This document shows, one piece after another, positions 34,705 through 43,413 of a stretch of DNA of 64,000 bases (position 1 is its first letter; the number at the start of each line of letters is the position of its first letter). Both the position numbers and the translations under genes were made by a program. This DNA comes from Pseudomonas sp. Marseille-Q3773 (GTDB lineage: Bacteria > Pseudomonadota > Gammaproteobacteria > Pseudomonadales > Pseudomonadaceae). The DNA lies in NCBI RefSeq assembly GCF_916618955.1, contig NZ_OU745390.1:1674001-1738000 (forward strand), written 5' to 3'. The notes below the pieces were generated by a model that was not told the DNA's origin, did not search any database, and worked only from the letters and a program-made list of their open reading frames with translations.

Positions 34705-35622
34705 GTGAGCGAAGTGCGCATTGGCATTTCAGGATGGCGCTACGGCCCCTGGCGCAAGGATTTCTATCCCAAGGGCTTACCCCAGGACGACGAGCTGGCG
34801 TTTGCTTCACGGGCGGTCAATACCATCGAAATCAATGGGTCGTTCTATAGCCTGCAGACGCCAGAGCGCTATCGCAGCTGGGCCCAGGCCACCCCCGATG
34901 ATTTCGTTTTTGCGGTCAAGGCGCCCCGCTACATCACCCATATACGGCGCCTGAAAAACATCGAACAGCCGATGGCCAATTTCTTCGCTTCCGGGCCCCT
35001 TCTGCTCGGGGACAAGCTTGGGCCGTTCCTGTGGCAGTTTCCGCCCAACATGAAATTCGATGAGGCACTGTTCCAGGCGTTTCTGGAACTTCTGCCGCGT
35101 GACCGCGCCGCTGCGCGCCGCTGTGCCGAGGGTTGCGCCGAGCGCCTGCAAGGGAACGGCGGCGCGGCCATCGAAGGCAATCAGCGCCTGCGTCATGCAG
35201 TGGAAATACGCCATGAAAGTTTCTTGTGCGAAGCCTTCGTCAAGCTGCTGCGCAAACATCAGGTGGCCCTGGTGGTCGCCGACAGCGCCGGTAAATGGCC
35301 CTATGTCGAAGACGTGACGGCCGACTTCGTCTACATGCGCCTGCACGGCGACGTCGAGTTGTACAGCAGCGGCTATACCTCGCGGGCGCTGCGGCGCTGG
35401 AAGGAGCGCATCCAGTTCTGGAGCGAAGGCGGCCAGGCCAGCGACGCCGAGCTGATCGTGCCAGGCCCGCCACCGGATGCTGCGGCCCGTGACGTCTATT
35501 GCTACTTCGACAATGACCAGAAAGTGCATGCCCCCTACGACGCCCGGCGCCTGCTGGAAAAACTGCACCTGGATCACCACCTGATGACCGAACCCGGCGT
35601 GGAACCCGAGGTGGACCTGTGA
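34705..35622 (+). CDS. DUF72 domain protein (YecE-like)
   Basis: A ~305-aa TIM-barrel-like DUF72 protein: RIGISGWRYGPWRKDFYPKGLPQDDELAFASRAVNTIEINGSFYS is the classic start, with LKLGPFLWQFPP-like KLGPFLWQFPPNMKF and VYMRLHGD later. The GTG at 34705 has AGGAGG four bases before it; an ATG at 34672 is an alternative. The last bases overlap the next gene (GTGA), so this is the first gene of a coupled run with the ybhP-clsB-ybhN-like genes. Function unknown in the family. Confidence 0.9.
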   Translation: MSEVRIGISGWRYGPWRKDFYPKGLPQDDELAFASRAVNTIEINGSFYSLQTPERYRSWAQATPDDFVFAVKAPRYITHIRRLKNIEQPMANFFASGPLLLGDKLGPFLWQFPPNMKFDEALFQAFLELLPRDRAAARRCAEGCAERLQGNGGAAIEGNQRLRHAVEIRHESFLCEAFVKLLRKHQVALVVADSAGKWPYVEDVTADFVYMRLHGDVELYSSGYTSRALRRWKERIQFWSEGGQASDAELIVPGPPPDAAARDVYCYFDNDQKVHAPYDARRLLEKLHLDHHLMTEPGVEPEVDL

Positions 35623-36404
35623 ACAAGACCTTGCCCACGCCCCGTTGCATCATCGACAAGATCACTGCCGTGCACCGGCTGAACGTGCTCACCCTCAACG
35701 TGCACAAGGGGTTCACGTTCTTCAACCGGCGTTTCATCCTGCCGGAACTGCGCGAGGCCGTCCGCGCCACCGGCGCCGATCTGGTGTTCCTGCAGGAAGT
35801 GCATGGCAGCCACCAGCAGCATGCCGTGCGCCACCCGGCCTGGCCGGACACGCCACAGTACGAGTTCCTGGCCGACAGCATGTGGCCGCAGTTCGCCTAC
35901 GGGCGCAACGCCGTCTATCCCCACGGCGACCATGGCAATGCTTTGCTGTCGAAGTTCCCCATCACCCGCTTCGACAACCTGGACGTTTCTGTCCACGGCA
36001 ACGAACAGCGCGGCCTGTTGCATTGTCAACTGGAGGTGCCCGGCCATGAACAGGTGCACGCAGTGTGTGTGCACCTTGGCCTGCGCGAGGCCCATCGGCA
36101 AAGCCAGGTGAAGCTGCTGCTCGAGTTGCTCGACCGCTTGCCGGCTCACGAGCCGGTGATCATCGCCGGGGATTTCAATGATTGGCGGCTCAAGGCGGAC
36201 GCGGTGCTGTCCGAGCGCCTGGTCGAAGCCTTTGGCGAGCGCTTCGGTACCCCCGCCCGCAGTTTCCCTGCGCGCATGCCGCTGTTGCGGCTGGACCGCA
36301 TCTACCTGCGCAACGCCATGCCCGGCAAGGCGCAGGTGCTGTCCAGCTACCCGTGGTCGCACTTGTCCGATCACGCCCCTCTGGCTGCGGAGATCTCGCT
36401 GTGA
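35619..36404 (+). CDS. endonuclease/exonuclease/phosphatase family protein (YbhP-like)
   Basis: A 261-aa EEP-fold metal-dependent hydrolase. Motifs: LNVLTLNVHKG (Asn), LVFLQEVHG (Glu), VIIAGDFNDW (Asp, Asn) and WSHLSDHAPLAAEI (Asp-His). The GTG start overlaps the previous stop, and its own stop overlaps the GTG of clsB. Gene order EEP protein, cardiolipin synthase, YbhN matches the E. coli ybhP-clsB-ybhN cluster, pointing to membrane lipid work, possibly phosphodiester hydrolysis. Confidence 0.9.
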   Translation: MNKTLPTPRCIIDKITAVHRLNVLTLNVHKGFTFFNRRFILPELREAVRATGADLVFLQEVHGSHQQHAVRHPAWPDTPQYEFLADSMWPQFAYGRNAVYPHGDHGNALLSKFPITRFDNLDVSVHGNEQRGLLHCQLEVPGHEQVHAVCVHLGLREAHRQSQVKLLLELLDRLPAHEPVIIAGDFNDWRLKADAVLSERLVEAFGERFGTPARSFPARMPLLRLDRIYLRNAMPGKAQVLSSYPWSHLSDHAPLAAEISL

Positions 36405-37603
36405 AAAGACCCTGGGTGGATGGCAACAGCGTCGAGCTGTTGATCAATGGCGAGGCATTCTACCCCCGCGTTTTCGAGGCCATCGGCCAGGCGCGCGAAG
36501 AAGTCCTGCTGGAAACCTTCATCATCTTCGACGACAAGGTCGGCCAACAGCTGCAACGGGTGCTGATCGATGCGGCACGCCGCGGCGTGCGGGTGGAAGT
36601 GGTGGCCGACGGCTATGGTACCGCAGACCTGCCGGCCAGCTTCATTGCGGCGATGACCGATGCCGGGGTGAGCTTTCATCTGTTCGACCCCCAGCCGCGC
36701 CTGGCGGGGATGCGCACCAACCTGTTCCGGCGGCTGCACCGCAAGATCGTGGTCATCGACGGCGAGCGGGCGTTTATCGGCGGTATCAACTACAGCGCAG
36801 ACCATCTGGGCGATTTCGGGCCCATGGCCAAACAGGACTATGCCGTGGAAGTCACCGGCCCGGTGGTGGCGCAGGTGCATGCCGTCAGCCGTCGCCTGCT
36901 GTCACCTGTGCTCGAACCGCCCAGCGAGGTACGCCCGGTCACCGCGCCGACTGGCGATATCACTGCCGTGCTGGTCGAGCGTGACAATGGGCAGCGCAGC
37001 ACCGCCATCGAAGCGTATTACCTGGAAGCCTTGCGCAGTGCCCGCAAACGCGTGGTGGTGGCCAATGCCTACTTCTTCCCCGGTTATCGGCTGCTGCGCG
37101 AGCTGCGCAACGCCGCCCGGCGCGGTGTCGAGGTGACCCTGATCCTGCAGGGCCAGCCGGACATGCGCTGGGTCCGGGCGCTTTCCCGGCTGCTGTACAA
37201 CTACTTGCTGCGCGACGGTGTGCGCATTCACGAGTACTGCGAAAGGCCCCTGCACGGCAAGGTTGCACTGGTCGACGATGAGTGGGCGACGGTCGGCTCG
37301 AGCAACCTCGACCCATTGAGCCTGGCCTTCAACCTCGAAGCCAACCTGTTCATTCGCGACCGCCGCTTTACCGAGCGACTGCACCAGCACCTGACCTCGC
37401 TGGCCAGCCAGCAATGCAAGCCCGTGACGCTCGAGCGCATGGTGCGCGGCTACTGGTGGCGGGCACCGCTGATATTCCTGTGCTTCCACGTGATCCGCCA
37501 GTTCCCGCGCATTGCCGGCTGGTTGCCTGCCCACCGCAAGCGCCTGAAGTCGTTGCAGCCGGAAGTCGAGACGCAAGGCAACCTGCACGAGGGCAATACC
37601 TGA
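36401..37603 (+). CDS. clsB: cardiolipin synthase B-like phospholipase D superfamily enzyme
   Basis: A 400-aa protein with two HKD motifs: RLHRKIVVIDGERAFIGG and LHGKVALVDDEWATVGSSNLD. Cardiolipin synthases of this type join two phosphatidylglycerols, and ClsB also acts on other glycerol donors. The GTG start at 36401 overlaps the upstream stop as GTGA. The C-terminal region has an amphipathic/hydrophobic stretch (APLIFLCFHVIRQFP). Length is close to E. coli ClsB and context supports the name. Confidence 0.9.
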   Translation: MKRPWVDGNSVELLINGEAFYPRVFEAIGQAREEVLLETFIIFDDKVGQQLQRVLIDAARRGVRVEVVADGYGTADLPASFIAAMTDAGVSFHLFDPQPRLAGMRTNLFRRLHRKIVVIDGERAFIGGINYSADHLGDFGPMAKQDYAVEVTGPVVAQVHAVSRRLLSPVLEPPSEVRPVTAPTGDITAVLVERDNGQRSTAIEAYYLEALRSARKRVVVANAYFFPGYRLLRELRNAARRGVEVTLILQGQPDMRWVRALSRLLYNYLLRDGVRIHEYCERPLHGKVALVDDEWATVGSSNLDPLSLAFNLEANLFIRDRRFTERLHQHLTSLASQQCKPVTLERMVRGYWWRAPLIFLCFHVIRQFPRIAGWLPAHRKRLKSLQPEVETQGNLHEGNT

Positions 37604-38550
37604 TGGAGCGAAAGCGTTGGCATACCTGGGCAAAGCGCCTGTTCACCCTGCTGTTCCTGGTTCTTATCCCGGTGCTGCTGTTCACCCTGGCGCGCAACCT
37701 GGACTGGAACGAAGTGCGGCAGTCCTTGCTCGCCTACAAGCCTGGCAGCCTGGCGATCGGGCTGGCAATGGCGCTGTGCAGTTTCCTGATCTTCGCCAGC
37801 TACGACCTGCTGGCGCGCACCTATACCGGCCATAGCCTGCCCGCGCGGCAGGTGCTGCCGGTGGCTTTCGTGTGTTATGCGTTCAACCTCAACTTCACCA
37901 CCTGGGTCGGCGGTGTGGCCTTGCGTTACCGGCTATACAGCCGGCTGGGGCTGGACACGCCAACCATCACGCGCATCCTCACCCTCGGCCTGCTGACCAA
38001 CTGGATGGGCTACATGCTGCTTGCCGGCGGTGTGTTCGCCTTGCGCCTGGTAGAGCTGCCGTCCAGCTGGCCGGTCGGCACCGGCGGGCTGCAACTGATC
38101 GGCTTCGTACTGCTGGCCATCACCGTCGCCTACCTGCTGGCCTGTGGCCTGGCCAAGAAGCGTACCTGGCAATGGCGCGACCATGAATTGACCTTGCCTT
38201 CCCTGCGCCTGGCGTCATGCCAGGTGGCGCTGGGTGCCAGCAACTGGGCGGTGATGGCGTTGCTGATCGACTGGCTATTGCCTGACCAGGCGTTCTACCC
38301 GGCGGTTCTGGGCGTGCTGCTGATCAGTTGCGTGGCGGGCGTGGTGGCGCACATCCCGGCCGGGCTGGGCGTGCTGGAAACGGTTTTCCTCGGCTTGCTG
38401 CACGGCCAGTTCGGCCAAGGCAGCCTGGTGGCGGCCCTGCTGGCATACCGCACGTTGTATTACCTGATCCCGCTGGTGCTGGCGGTGATGACCTACCTGG
38501 TACTGGAAAAGCGCGCCAAGGCCATGCGCCGGCGCGAAAAAACGGCTTGA
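37603..38550 (+). CDS. YbhN/UPF0104 family integral membrane protein
   Basis: A 315-aa protein with about eight membrane segments of the lysylphosphatidylglycerol synthase transmembrane-type family. Visible signatures are FNLNFTTWVGGVALRYRLYSRLGL and VVAHIPAGLGVLETVFLGLL. The ATG overlaps the clsB stop by one base (TGATG). Together with the EEP and clsB genes this forms the conserved ybhP-clsB-ybhN set; YbhN may move lipid across the inner membrane, which is inference. Confidence 0.9.
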   Translation: MERKRWHTWAKRLFTLLFLVLIPVLLFTLARNLDWNEVRQSLLAYKPGSLAIGLAMALCSFLIFASYDLLARTYTGHSLPARQVLPVAFVCYAFNLNFTTWVGGVALRYRLYSRLGLDTPTITRILTLGLLTNWMGYMLLAGGVFALRLVELPSSWPVGTGGLQLIGFVLLAITVAYLLACGLAKKRTWQWRDHELTLPSLRLASCQVALGASNWAVMALLIDWLLPDQAFYPAVLGVLLISCVAGVVAHIPAGLGVLETVFLGLLHGQFGQGSLVAALLAYRTLYYLIPLVLAVMTYLVLEKRAKAMRRREKTA

Positions 38551-38583
38551 TTATCGACAACGGCCCAAGGCCGGGAGGTGACC

Positions 38584-39012
38584 ATGCGAATTGCCTGGGT
38601 GACACTGATGCTCATGAGCCTGGTCAGTGGCAAGGTGCTGGCCGAAGCCTGCGACGTGATGACCCGATCCTCCAGCGAAGCGGTGCGGCCAGTGGAGCAG
38701 CACACCTGCTACACCTACGGCAACATGCCGCCTGAAGCGATCAATTGGTCCTGCAGCAACCAGAGCAAGGACATGCTCAGTGCCGAGAAGCGCAAAGTCG
38801 CGCGCTGCGCCGATGGTAGCGTCGGCAGCTGCATTGCCCCGCTGACCCAGGAAGCCTTGGCCAACCCCAAGGCCGCGGGGAATGAGCAGCCTTCCACCCG
38901 CCCGGCCTTGCCCAAGGATGCCCGGGTGGTGACCTACTACTACGACACGCCGAGCCTGGGCCAGGCGCGAATGGACTGCGAGCGCAGCAATGGTATCTGG
39001 CAGACCCATTGA
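38584..39012 (+). CDS. secreted hypothetical protein (142 aa)
   Basis: A 142-aa protein with a signal peptide (MRIAWVTLMLMSLVSGKVLA, cut before EACDVM) and five or more cysteines in the mature part (ACDVM, HTCYTYG, WSCSNQ, RCADGSVGSCIAP, DCERSN), so probably periplasmic with disulphides. GGGAGG lies just before the ATG at 38584. It follows the ybhN-like gene by 33 bp and may be part of that operon. No family recognised. Confidence 0.75.
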   Translation: MRIAWVTLMLMSLVSGKVLAEACDVMTRSSSEAVRPVEQHTCYTYGNMPPEAINWSCSNQSKDMLSAEKRKVARCADGSVGSCIAPLTQEALANPKAAGNEQPSTRPALPKDARVVTYYYDTPSLGQARMDCERSNGIWQTH

Positions 39013-39032
39013 AGCTACTCATGGGGCTGCCG

Positions 39033-39068
39033 TGCGCTCCTTCGCAGGTGCACCCGCGAAGGAGCGCA
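39033..39068. terminator. 13-bp perfect stem between convergent genes (REP-like)
   Basis: TGCGCTCCTTCGC and GCGAAGGAGCGCA pair perfectly around AGGTGCACCC. The text resembles P. putida REP elements. Position between two convergent stops suits a bidirectional terminator. Confidence 0.7.
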
Positions 39069-39093
39069 AAGCGGTCCCTTTCAACTGCGCTCA

Positions 39094-39318
39094 TCACGGC
39101 GAAATCGGATCGCTCGCCGGGAAGGTTTCATCCAGTGCATTGTCGACACTGCTTTCTTTCGGCTGCGCTACCTGGGCGCAGTTGCAGCCGGGCATGCGGC
39201 AGGGTTCGCCGTTGCGATGCCCGGTAGCGCAGGCTTCACAGCAGTAAGCCTTGCCATCCAGGGGCGCGGCATCGACCGTACAGGTACATTCCTGGCAGGC
39301 ACAGCGTAATTCGTTCAT
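39094..39318 (-). CDS. bacterial metallothionein
   Basis: A 74-aa cysteine-rich metal-binding protein: ELRCACQECTCTVD, AYCCEACATGH, EPCRMPGCNCAQ give about ten cysteines plus His in the arrangement of SmtA/BmtA-type metallothioneins, which chelate zinc and cadmium. The C-terminal tail (ESSVDNALDETFPASDPISP) is longer than in SmtA and resembles the C-terminal DETFPASDP motif of some stress proteins. GGAGG precedes the ATG. The ATG overlaps the stop of the upstream gene (ATGA). Confidence 0.92.
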   Translation of the reverse strand: MNELRCACQECTCTVDAAPLDGKAYCCEACATGHRNGEPCRMPGCNCAQVAQPKESSVDNALDETFPASDPISP

Positions 39319-39779
39319 GGTTTGCCCTCCTCGTCCTGGTCGATCACATCGTCCGTCCACGGTTCGCCATCCAGCGGCGCGGAGCGGGCCAGCTCGGCTT
39401 CATCGAGACCGATGCCGCCGCCGATCTCGTCGGCGTCCACGTGGCGCAGGGACTTGTCCGCCGGACCGCCATGGCCAGGTTCGTGCGGGTCACGCGCGCC
39501 CGACTCGTCGAACAGGGTGTCCGGGCTGAGGTCGTCGTAGCTGACGTTGTCTTCGTGCAAACTGTCGCCCAGCGTCTCGCCACCGGTCATGCCACTTTCG
39601 GCGACGCGGCGGGCCGGGAACTCGTGGGCGACTTCCTGCGGCGGCCGCTCATCACCCGCCCGTCCTTCGCGGTCGTCAAGGCGATCACTGAAGTCCAGTT
39701 CATGCACGCTGCCCATGCGGTCTTCGGTATCGTCGATCTCGGTCGGCGTGTAGGGTTTGGGGTCATCAGGTGTGGACAT
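39315..39779 (-). CDS. acidic hypothetical protein translationally coupled to metallothionein
   Basis: A 154-aa very acidic protein with no membrane segment (IDDTEDRMGSVHELDFSDRLDDREGRAGDERPP near the start, LDGEPWTDDVIDQDEEGKP at the end). Related Pseudomonas proteins have been labelled HPr-related or serine kinase/phosphatase in databases, but I see no HPr active-site motif. GGGAG precedes the ATG at 39779. Its stop overlaps the metallothionein ATG, so the two are made together, suggesting a metal or stress role. Confidence 0.75.
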   Translation of the reverse strand: MSTPDDPKPYTPTEIDDTEDRMGSVHELDFSDRLDDREGRAGDERPPQEVAHEFPARRVAESGMTGGETLGDSLHEDNVSYDDLSPDTLFDESGARDPHEPGHGGPADKSLRHVDADEIGGGIGLDEAELARSAPLDGEPWTDDVIDQDEEGKP

Positions 39780-39929
39780 GGTTGTCTCCCTCGGTTGGCT
39801 TACTCATGGTCGACTACGCCAAGCGCCGGAAGATTCAGAGTTTCTTGCAAACCTGCAGCGGCTTTTTTGAACTCCCCCGGCCCCAGCTGCCTCCCAACGA
39901 TAAGACAGCGAATCGCCCCGGAGCCTGCC

Positions 39930-42449
39930 ATGGCCAAGCCTCTCGAGGAATACGCGCGCAAGCGCGATTTCAACGCCACCCCCGAACCCAGTGGCAAGCA
40001 CAAGCGCGCCCGGCGCGCCCATGCCCTGCAGTTCTGCATCCAGAAGCACGATGCCAGCCACCTGCACTACGATTTCCGCCTGGAACTGGACGGCACGCTG
40101 AAAAGCTGGGCCATTCCCAAAGGCCCATCGCTCGACCCCAAGGTGCGCCGCCTGGCCGTGCATGTCGAAGACCACCCGCTGGACTACGCCGACTTCGAAG
40201 GGCACATCCCCGAAGGGCATTATGGTGCCGGCGACGTGATCGTCTGGGATCGCGGCATCTGGGAGCCGGAAGGTGACGCCCGCGAAGCCTACGCCAAAGG
40301 CAAGCTGCGTTTCCGCCTGCAGGGCGAAAAGCTCAGCGGCGTCTGGAACCTGTTCCGCACCCACCTGGCCGGCAAGAAGGAGCAGTGGATGCTGGTCAAG
40401 TCCCATGACAGCCAGGCGCGCAGCGAAAGCGAATACAGCATCGTCGACGCGCAGCCGGACAGCGTGCTCAGCGACCGTACCCTGCTGCCCAAGCGCAGCA
40501 GCGGCAAGCCGGCCAAGGCCAAGCCGGCAGCCGGCAAACGCGCGGCCACCGGTAAAGCTGCGCCGTTGCCAGACCTGTTGCAACCGCAGCTGGCCACGCT
40601 GGTCGACTCGCCACCGGCAGGCGACTGGCGCTACGAAGTGAAGTTCGACGGCTACCGCATCCTGGCGCGCATTGACGGCGATGACATCCGCCTGTTTACC
40701 CGCAACGGCCATGACTGGAGCGCGAAAATGCCGCGCCAGGTGGCTGCCCTGCGTCAGCTTGGGGTTGATTCGGCCTGGCTGGATGGCGAGATGGTGGTGA
40801 ACAACGAGCAGGGCGTGGCGGACTTCCAGGCGCTGCAGAACGCGTTCGATACCGACCACGACGAACAGATCACCTATTACCTGTTCGACCTGCCGTTTCT
40901 CGGCGGCCGTGACCTGCGCCAGGTGCCGCTGCAGGACCGCCGCGAAACGCTGCGCCAACTGCTCGAAGCCAGTGAGTCGGACAACCTGCTGTTCTCAGCC
41001 GATTTCGACCAGCCGGTGGAGGCACTGCTGGACAGTGCCTGCCGCCTGGACCTGGAGGGGCTGATTGGCAAACGCGTGGACAGTACCTACGTCGGGCGGC
41101 GTAGTGCCGACTGGGTCAAGCTCAAGTGCAAGAAGCGCCAGGAGTTCGTGATCGTCGGCTATACCGAGCCGAAAGGTAGCCGCAATGGCTTCGGTGCCCT
41201 GCTGCTGGCACTGCATGACAACGACAGCGGTGAGTTGCGTTACGCCGGCAAGGTCGGCACCGGCTTCAGCGCCACGACGCTGGATAGCATCCATGCGCGG
41301 CTCAAACCGCTCGAAACTGCCAAGCCCGCCCTGCCCAGGCCGCCTACCGGGGCCGAGGCCCGGGGCGTGCACTGGCTGAAGCCGCACCTGCTGGCCGAGG
41401 TGGCCTACGCGCAGATGACCCGCGAAGGGATCGTGCGCCATTCGGTATTCCACGGCCTGCGTGACGACAAACCGGCCACCGCCATCGACCTGGAGCGCGC
41501 CATGCCCGGCAACACCCTGCCCAAATCCAAATCCAAAGCAAATACCAAAACCAAGCCCGACAAGGCCCCGGAGCAGTTCGGTGACTTGCGCCTGACCCAC
41601 CCTGAGCGTGTTATCGATGCCAGCAGCGGCGTTACCAAGCGCGACGTGGCGGAGTATTACGCCGAGGTCAGCCAGTGGATCCTGCCGCAGCTCAAGGACC
41701 GCCCGGTGGCCCTGGTACGCGCCCCTGAAGGGCTGGCGGGCGAGTTGTTCTTCCAGAAAAACGCAGGCCAGCTGCACATCCCCAACGTGCTCAGCTATGA
41801 CAAAGCCGAAGCCGGCCAGGCCGCGATGATCATCAATCGTCCCGACACCCTGCTGGGCGCCGTGCAGATGAACATGCTCGAACTGCACACCTGGAACGGC
41901 ACCGACAAGGACTTCGACAAGCCCGACCGCTTCGTCCTCGACCTCGACCCGGACCCCGCCCTGCCCTGGAAAGCCATGCTGGAGGCCACCCAGCTGACCT
42001 TGACCCTGCTCGACGAGCTGGGCCTGAAGGTGTTCCTGAAGACCAGCGGCGGCAAGGGCATCCATGTGGTCGTGCCGCTGACGCGCAAAGCCAGTTGGGA
42101 CGAAGTGAAAGACTTCAGCCACGCGATCGTCAATTACCTGGCCAAGCTGTTTCCCGAGCGCCTGAGTGCTGTGTCCGGGCCGAAGAATCGCGTGGGGCGC
42201 ATCTTCATCGACTACCTGCGCAACGGCAAGGGCGCCACTACTGCCTGCGCCTACTCGTTACGGGCGCGCGAGGGGTTGCCGGTGTCGGTACCGATCTGGC
42301 GGGAAGAGCTGACCCAGCTGAAGGGCGCCAACCAATGGAACATCAACAATCTGCGCGAGCGCCTGGCGGAAGTCGACGACCCCTGGGCGGACATGGGCAA
42401 GGTGCGTCAGTCGATCACCGCGCGGATGCGCAAGCTGCTGGGCCAGTAA
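39930..42449 (+). CDS. ligD: LigD multifunctional NHEJ DNA ligase
   Basis: An 839-aa enzyme of bacterial non-homologous end joining. Order: N-terminal 3'-phosphoesterase (about 1-190; HDASHLHYDFRLELDG, EGHIPEGHYGAGDVI), a Lys/Ala-rich linker (about 190-212), ATP-dependent ligase (Lys238 in EVKFDGYR, then KLKCKKRQEFVIVGY) and a C-terminal primase-polymerase (LDLDPDPALPW near residue 670, KTSGGKGIHVVVPL). All three catalytic centres appear intact. The ATG at 39930 gives the family length; the long upstream open frame runs antisense to the acidic-protein gene. Convergent with ku 27 bp away. Confidence 0.96.
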   Translation: MAKPLEEYARKRDFNATPEPSGKHKRARRAHALQFCIQKHDASHLHYDFRLELDGTLKSWAIPKGPSLDPKVRRLAVHVEDHPLDYADFEGHIPEGHYGAGDVIVWDRGIWEPEGDAREAYAKGKLRFRLQGEKLSGVWNLFRTHLAGKKEQWMLVKSHDSQARSESEYSIVDAQPDSVLSDRTLLPKRSSGKPAKAKPAAGKRAATGKAAPLPDLLQPQLATLVDSPPAGDWRYEVKFDGYRILARIDGDDIRLFTRNGHDWSAKMPRQVAALRQLGVDSAWLDGEMVVNNEQGVADFQALQNAFDTDHDEQITYYLFDLPFLGGRDLRQVPLQDRRETLRQLLEASESDNLLFSADFDQPVEALLDSACRLDLEGLIGKRVDSTYVGRRSADWVKLKCKKRQEFVIVGYTEPKGSRNGFGALLLALHDNDSGELRYAGKVGTGFSATTLDSIHARLKPLETAKPALPRPPTGAEARGVHWLKPHLLAEVAYAQMTREGIVRHSVFHGLRDDKPATAIDLERAMPGNTLPKSKSKANTKTKPDKAPEQFGDLRLTHPERVIDASSGVTKRDVAEYYAEVSQWILPQLKDRPVALVRAPEGLAGELFFQKNAGQLHIPNVLSYDKAEAGQAAMIINRPDTLLGAVQMNMLELHTWNGTDKDFDKPDRFVLDLDPDPALPWKAMLEATQLTLTLLDELGLKVFLKTSGGKGIHVVVPLTRKASWDEVKDFSHAIVNYLAKLFPERLSAVSGPKNRVGRIFIDYLRNGKGATTACAYSLRAREGLPVSVPIWREELTQLKGANQWNINNLRERLAEVDDPWADMGKVRQSITARMRKLLGQ

Positions 42450-42476
42450 TACGCGGGCCCGGCAGCTTGATGCCAG

Positions 42477-43337
42477 TCAGGAGGCCTTGCGCGTGCGCTT
42501 GGCGGGCTTCTTCTCTGCCGCCGGCTTTTTCTTGCCGGCTGCCCCACCCTTGCCGCCCAGGCTGCGCTTGAGCAGCTCGGTAAGGTCGATGATATCGGCA
42601 CCTTTTTCCGTGCCGGTTGCCTCGCCTGTCTCCACTGTTTCGATCTTGCCTTTGCTGGCCTTTTCTTCCACAAGGTCAAGGATGGTCTGGCGGAAGGCGT
42701 CATGATACTCGTCCGGCGACCAGGCACCGGTCATGTCCTCGACCAGCCGTTTGGCCATGTCCAGCTCGCGCTTGTCCACCTTGGCCTCGGTGACGCTGCT
42801 GTCCAGCTCCAGGGTGTCCAGCCCACGCACCTCTTCCGGCCAGCGCAGGGTAATCATCACCAGCGCCTCATCCAGCGGCCGCAGCAAGGCCAGGTGCTGG
42901 CGGGTATGCAACACCACCGTGGCCAACGCCACCTTGCCGGTGCTGGCCAGGGTTTCACGCAGCAATGCGTAGACCTTGCCGCCACGCCGGTCGGGGCTGA
43001 GGTAGTAAGGCGTGTCGAAATGCTGCAGGGGAATATCGCCGGCGTCGACGAAGGAAAAGATGTCGATGGTCTGCGTCGCCTCGGGGCGGGCCTTGCGGAT
43101 CTCTTCCTCGCTGATCACCACATAGCGGCCCTTTTCGTACTCCACCCCTTTGACGATGTTTTCCTTGTCGATTTCCTTGCCGGTGACCTTGTTCACCCGC
43201 TTGTAGCCCACCGGTTCCATGCTGCGCTTGTCGAGCCAGTCGAAGTCCACGCGCTCGGTGCGCACTGCGGTATTCAGGGCCACAGGGATGTGCACGAGGC
43301 CAAAGCTGATGGCGCCTTTCCAGATTGCCCTTGCCAT
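42477..43337 (-). CDS. ku: Ku DNA end-binding protein
   Basis: A 286-aa bacterial Ku homodimer subunit that threads onto broken ends and recruits LigD. The start MARAIWKGAISFGLVHIPV is diagnostic, and the core includes DIFSFVDAGDIPLQHFDTPYYL. The C-terminus is a Lys/Ala-rich tail (GKKKPAAEKKPAKRTRKAS), which in other Pseudomonas Ku proteins aids DNA binding. ATG at 43337 is chosen over an upstream in-frame start. Convergent with ligD. Confidence 0.96.
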   Translation of the reverse strand: MARAIWKGAISFGLVHIPVALNTAVRTERVDFDWLDKRSMEPVGYKRVNKVTGKEIDKENIVKGVEYEKGRYVVISEEEIRKARPEATQTIDIFSFVDAGDIPLQHFDTPYYLSPDRRGGKVYALLRETLASTGKVALATVVLHTRQHLALLRPLDEALVMITLRWPEEVRGLDTLELDSSVTEAKVDKRELDMAKRLVEDMTGAWSPDEYHDAFRQTILDLVEEKASKGKIETVETGEATGTEKGADIIDLTELLKRSLGGKGGAAGKKKPAAEKKPAKRTRKAS

Positions 43338-43413
43338 GAATCTGCCCCCCAAGGGTTGCCTTGCCGATACCACAAGTGACTGCACCCAGCCGTGAAGGTT
43401 TAGCCGGCCAGCC

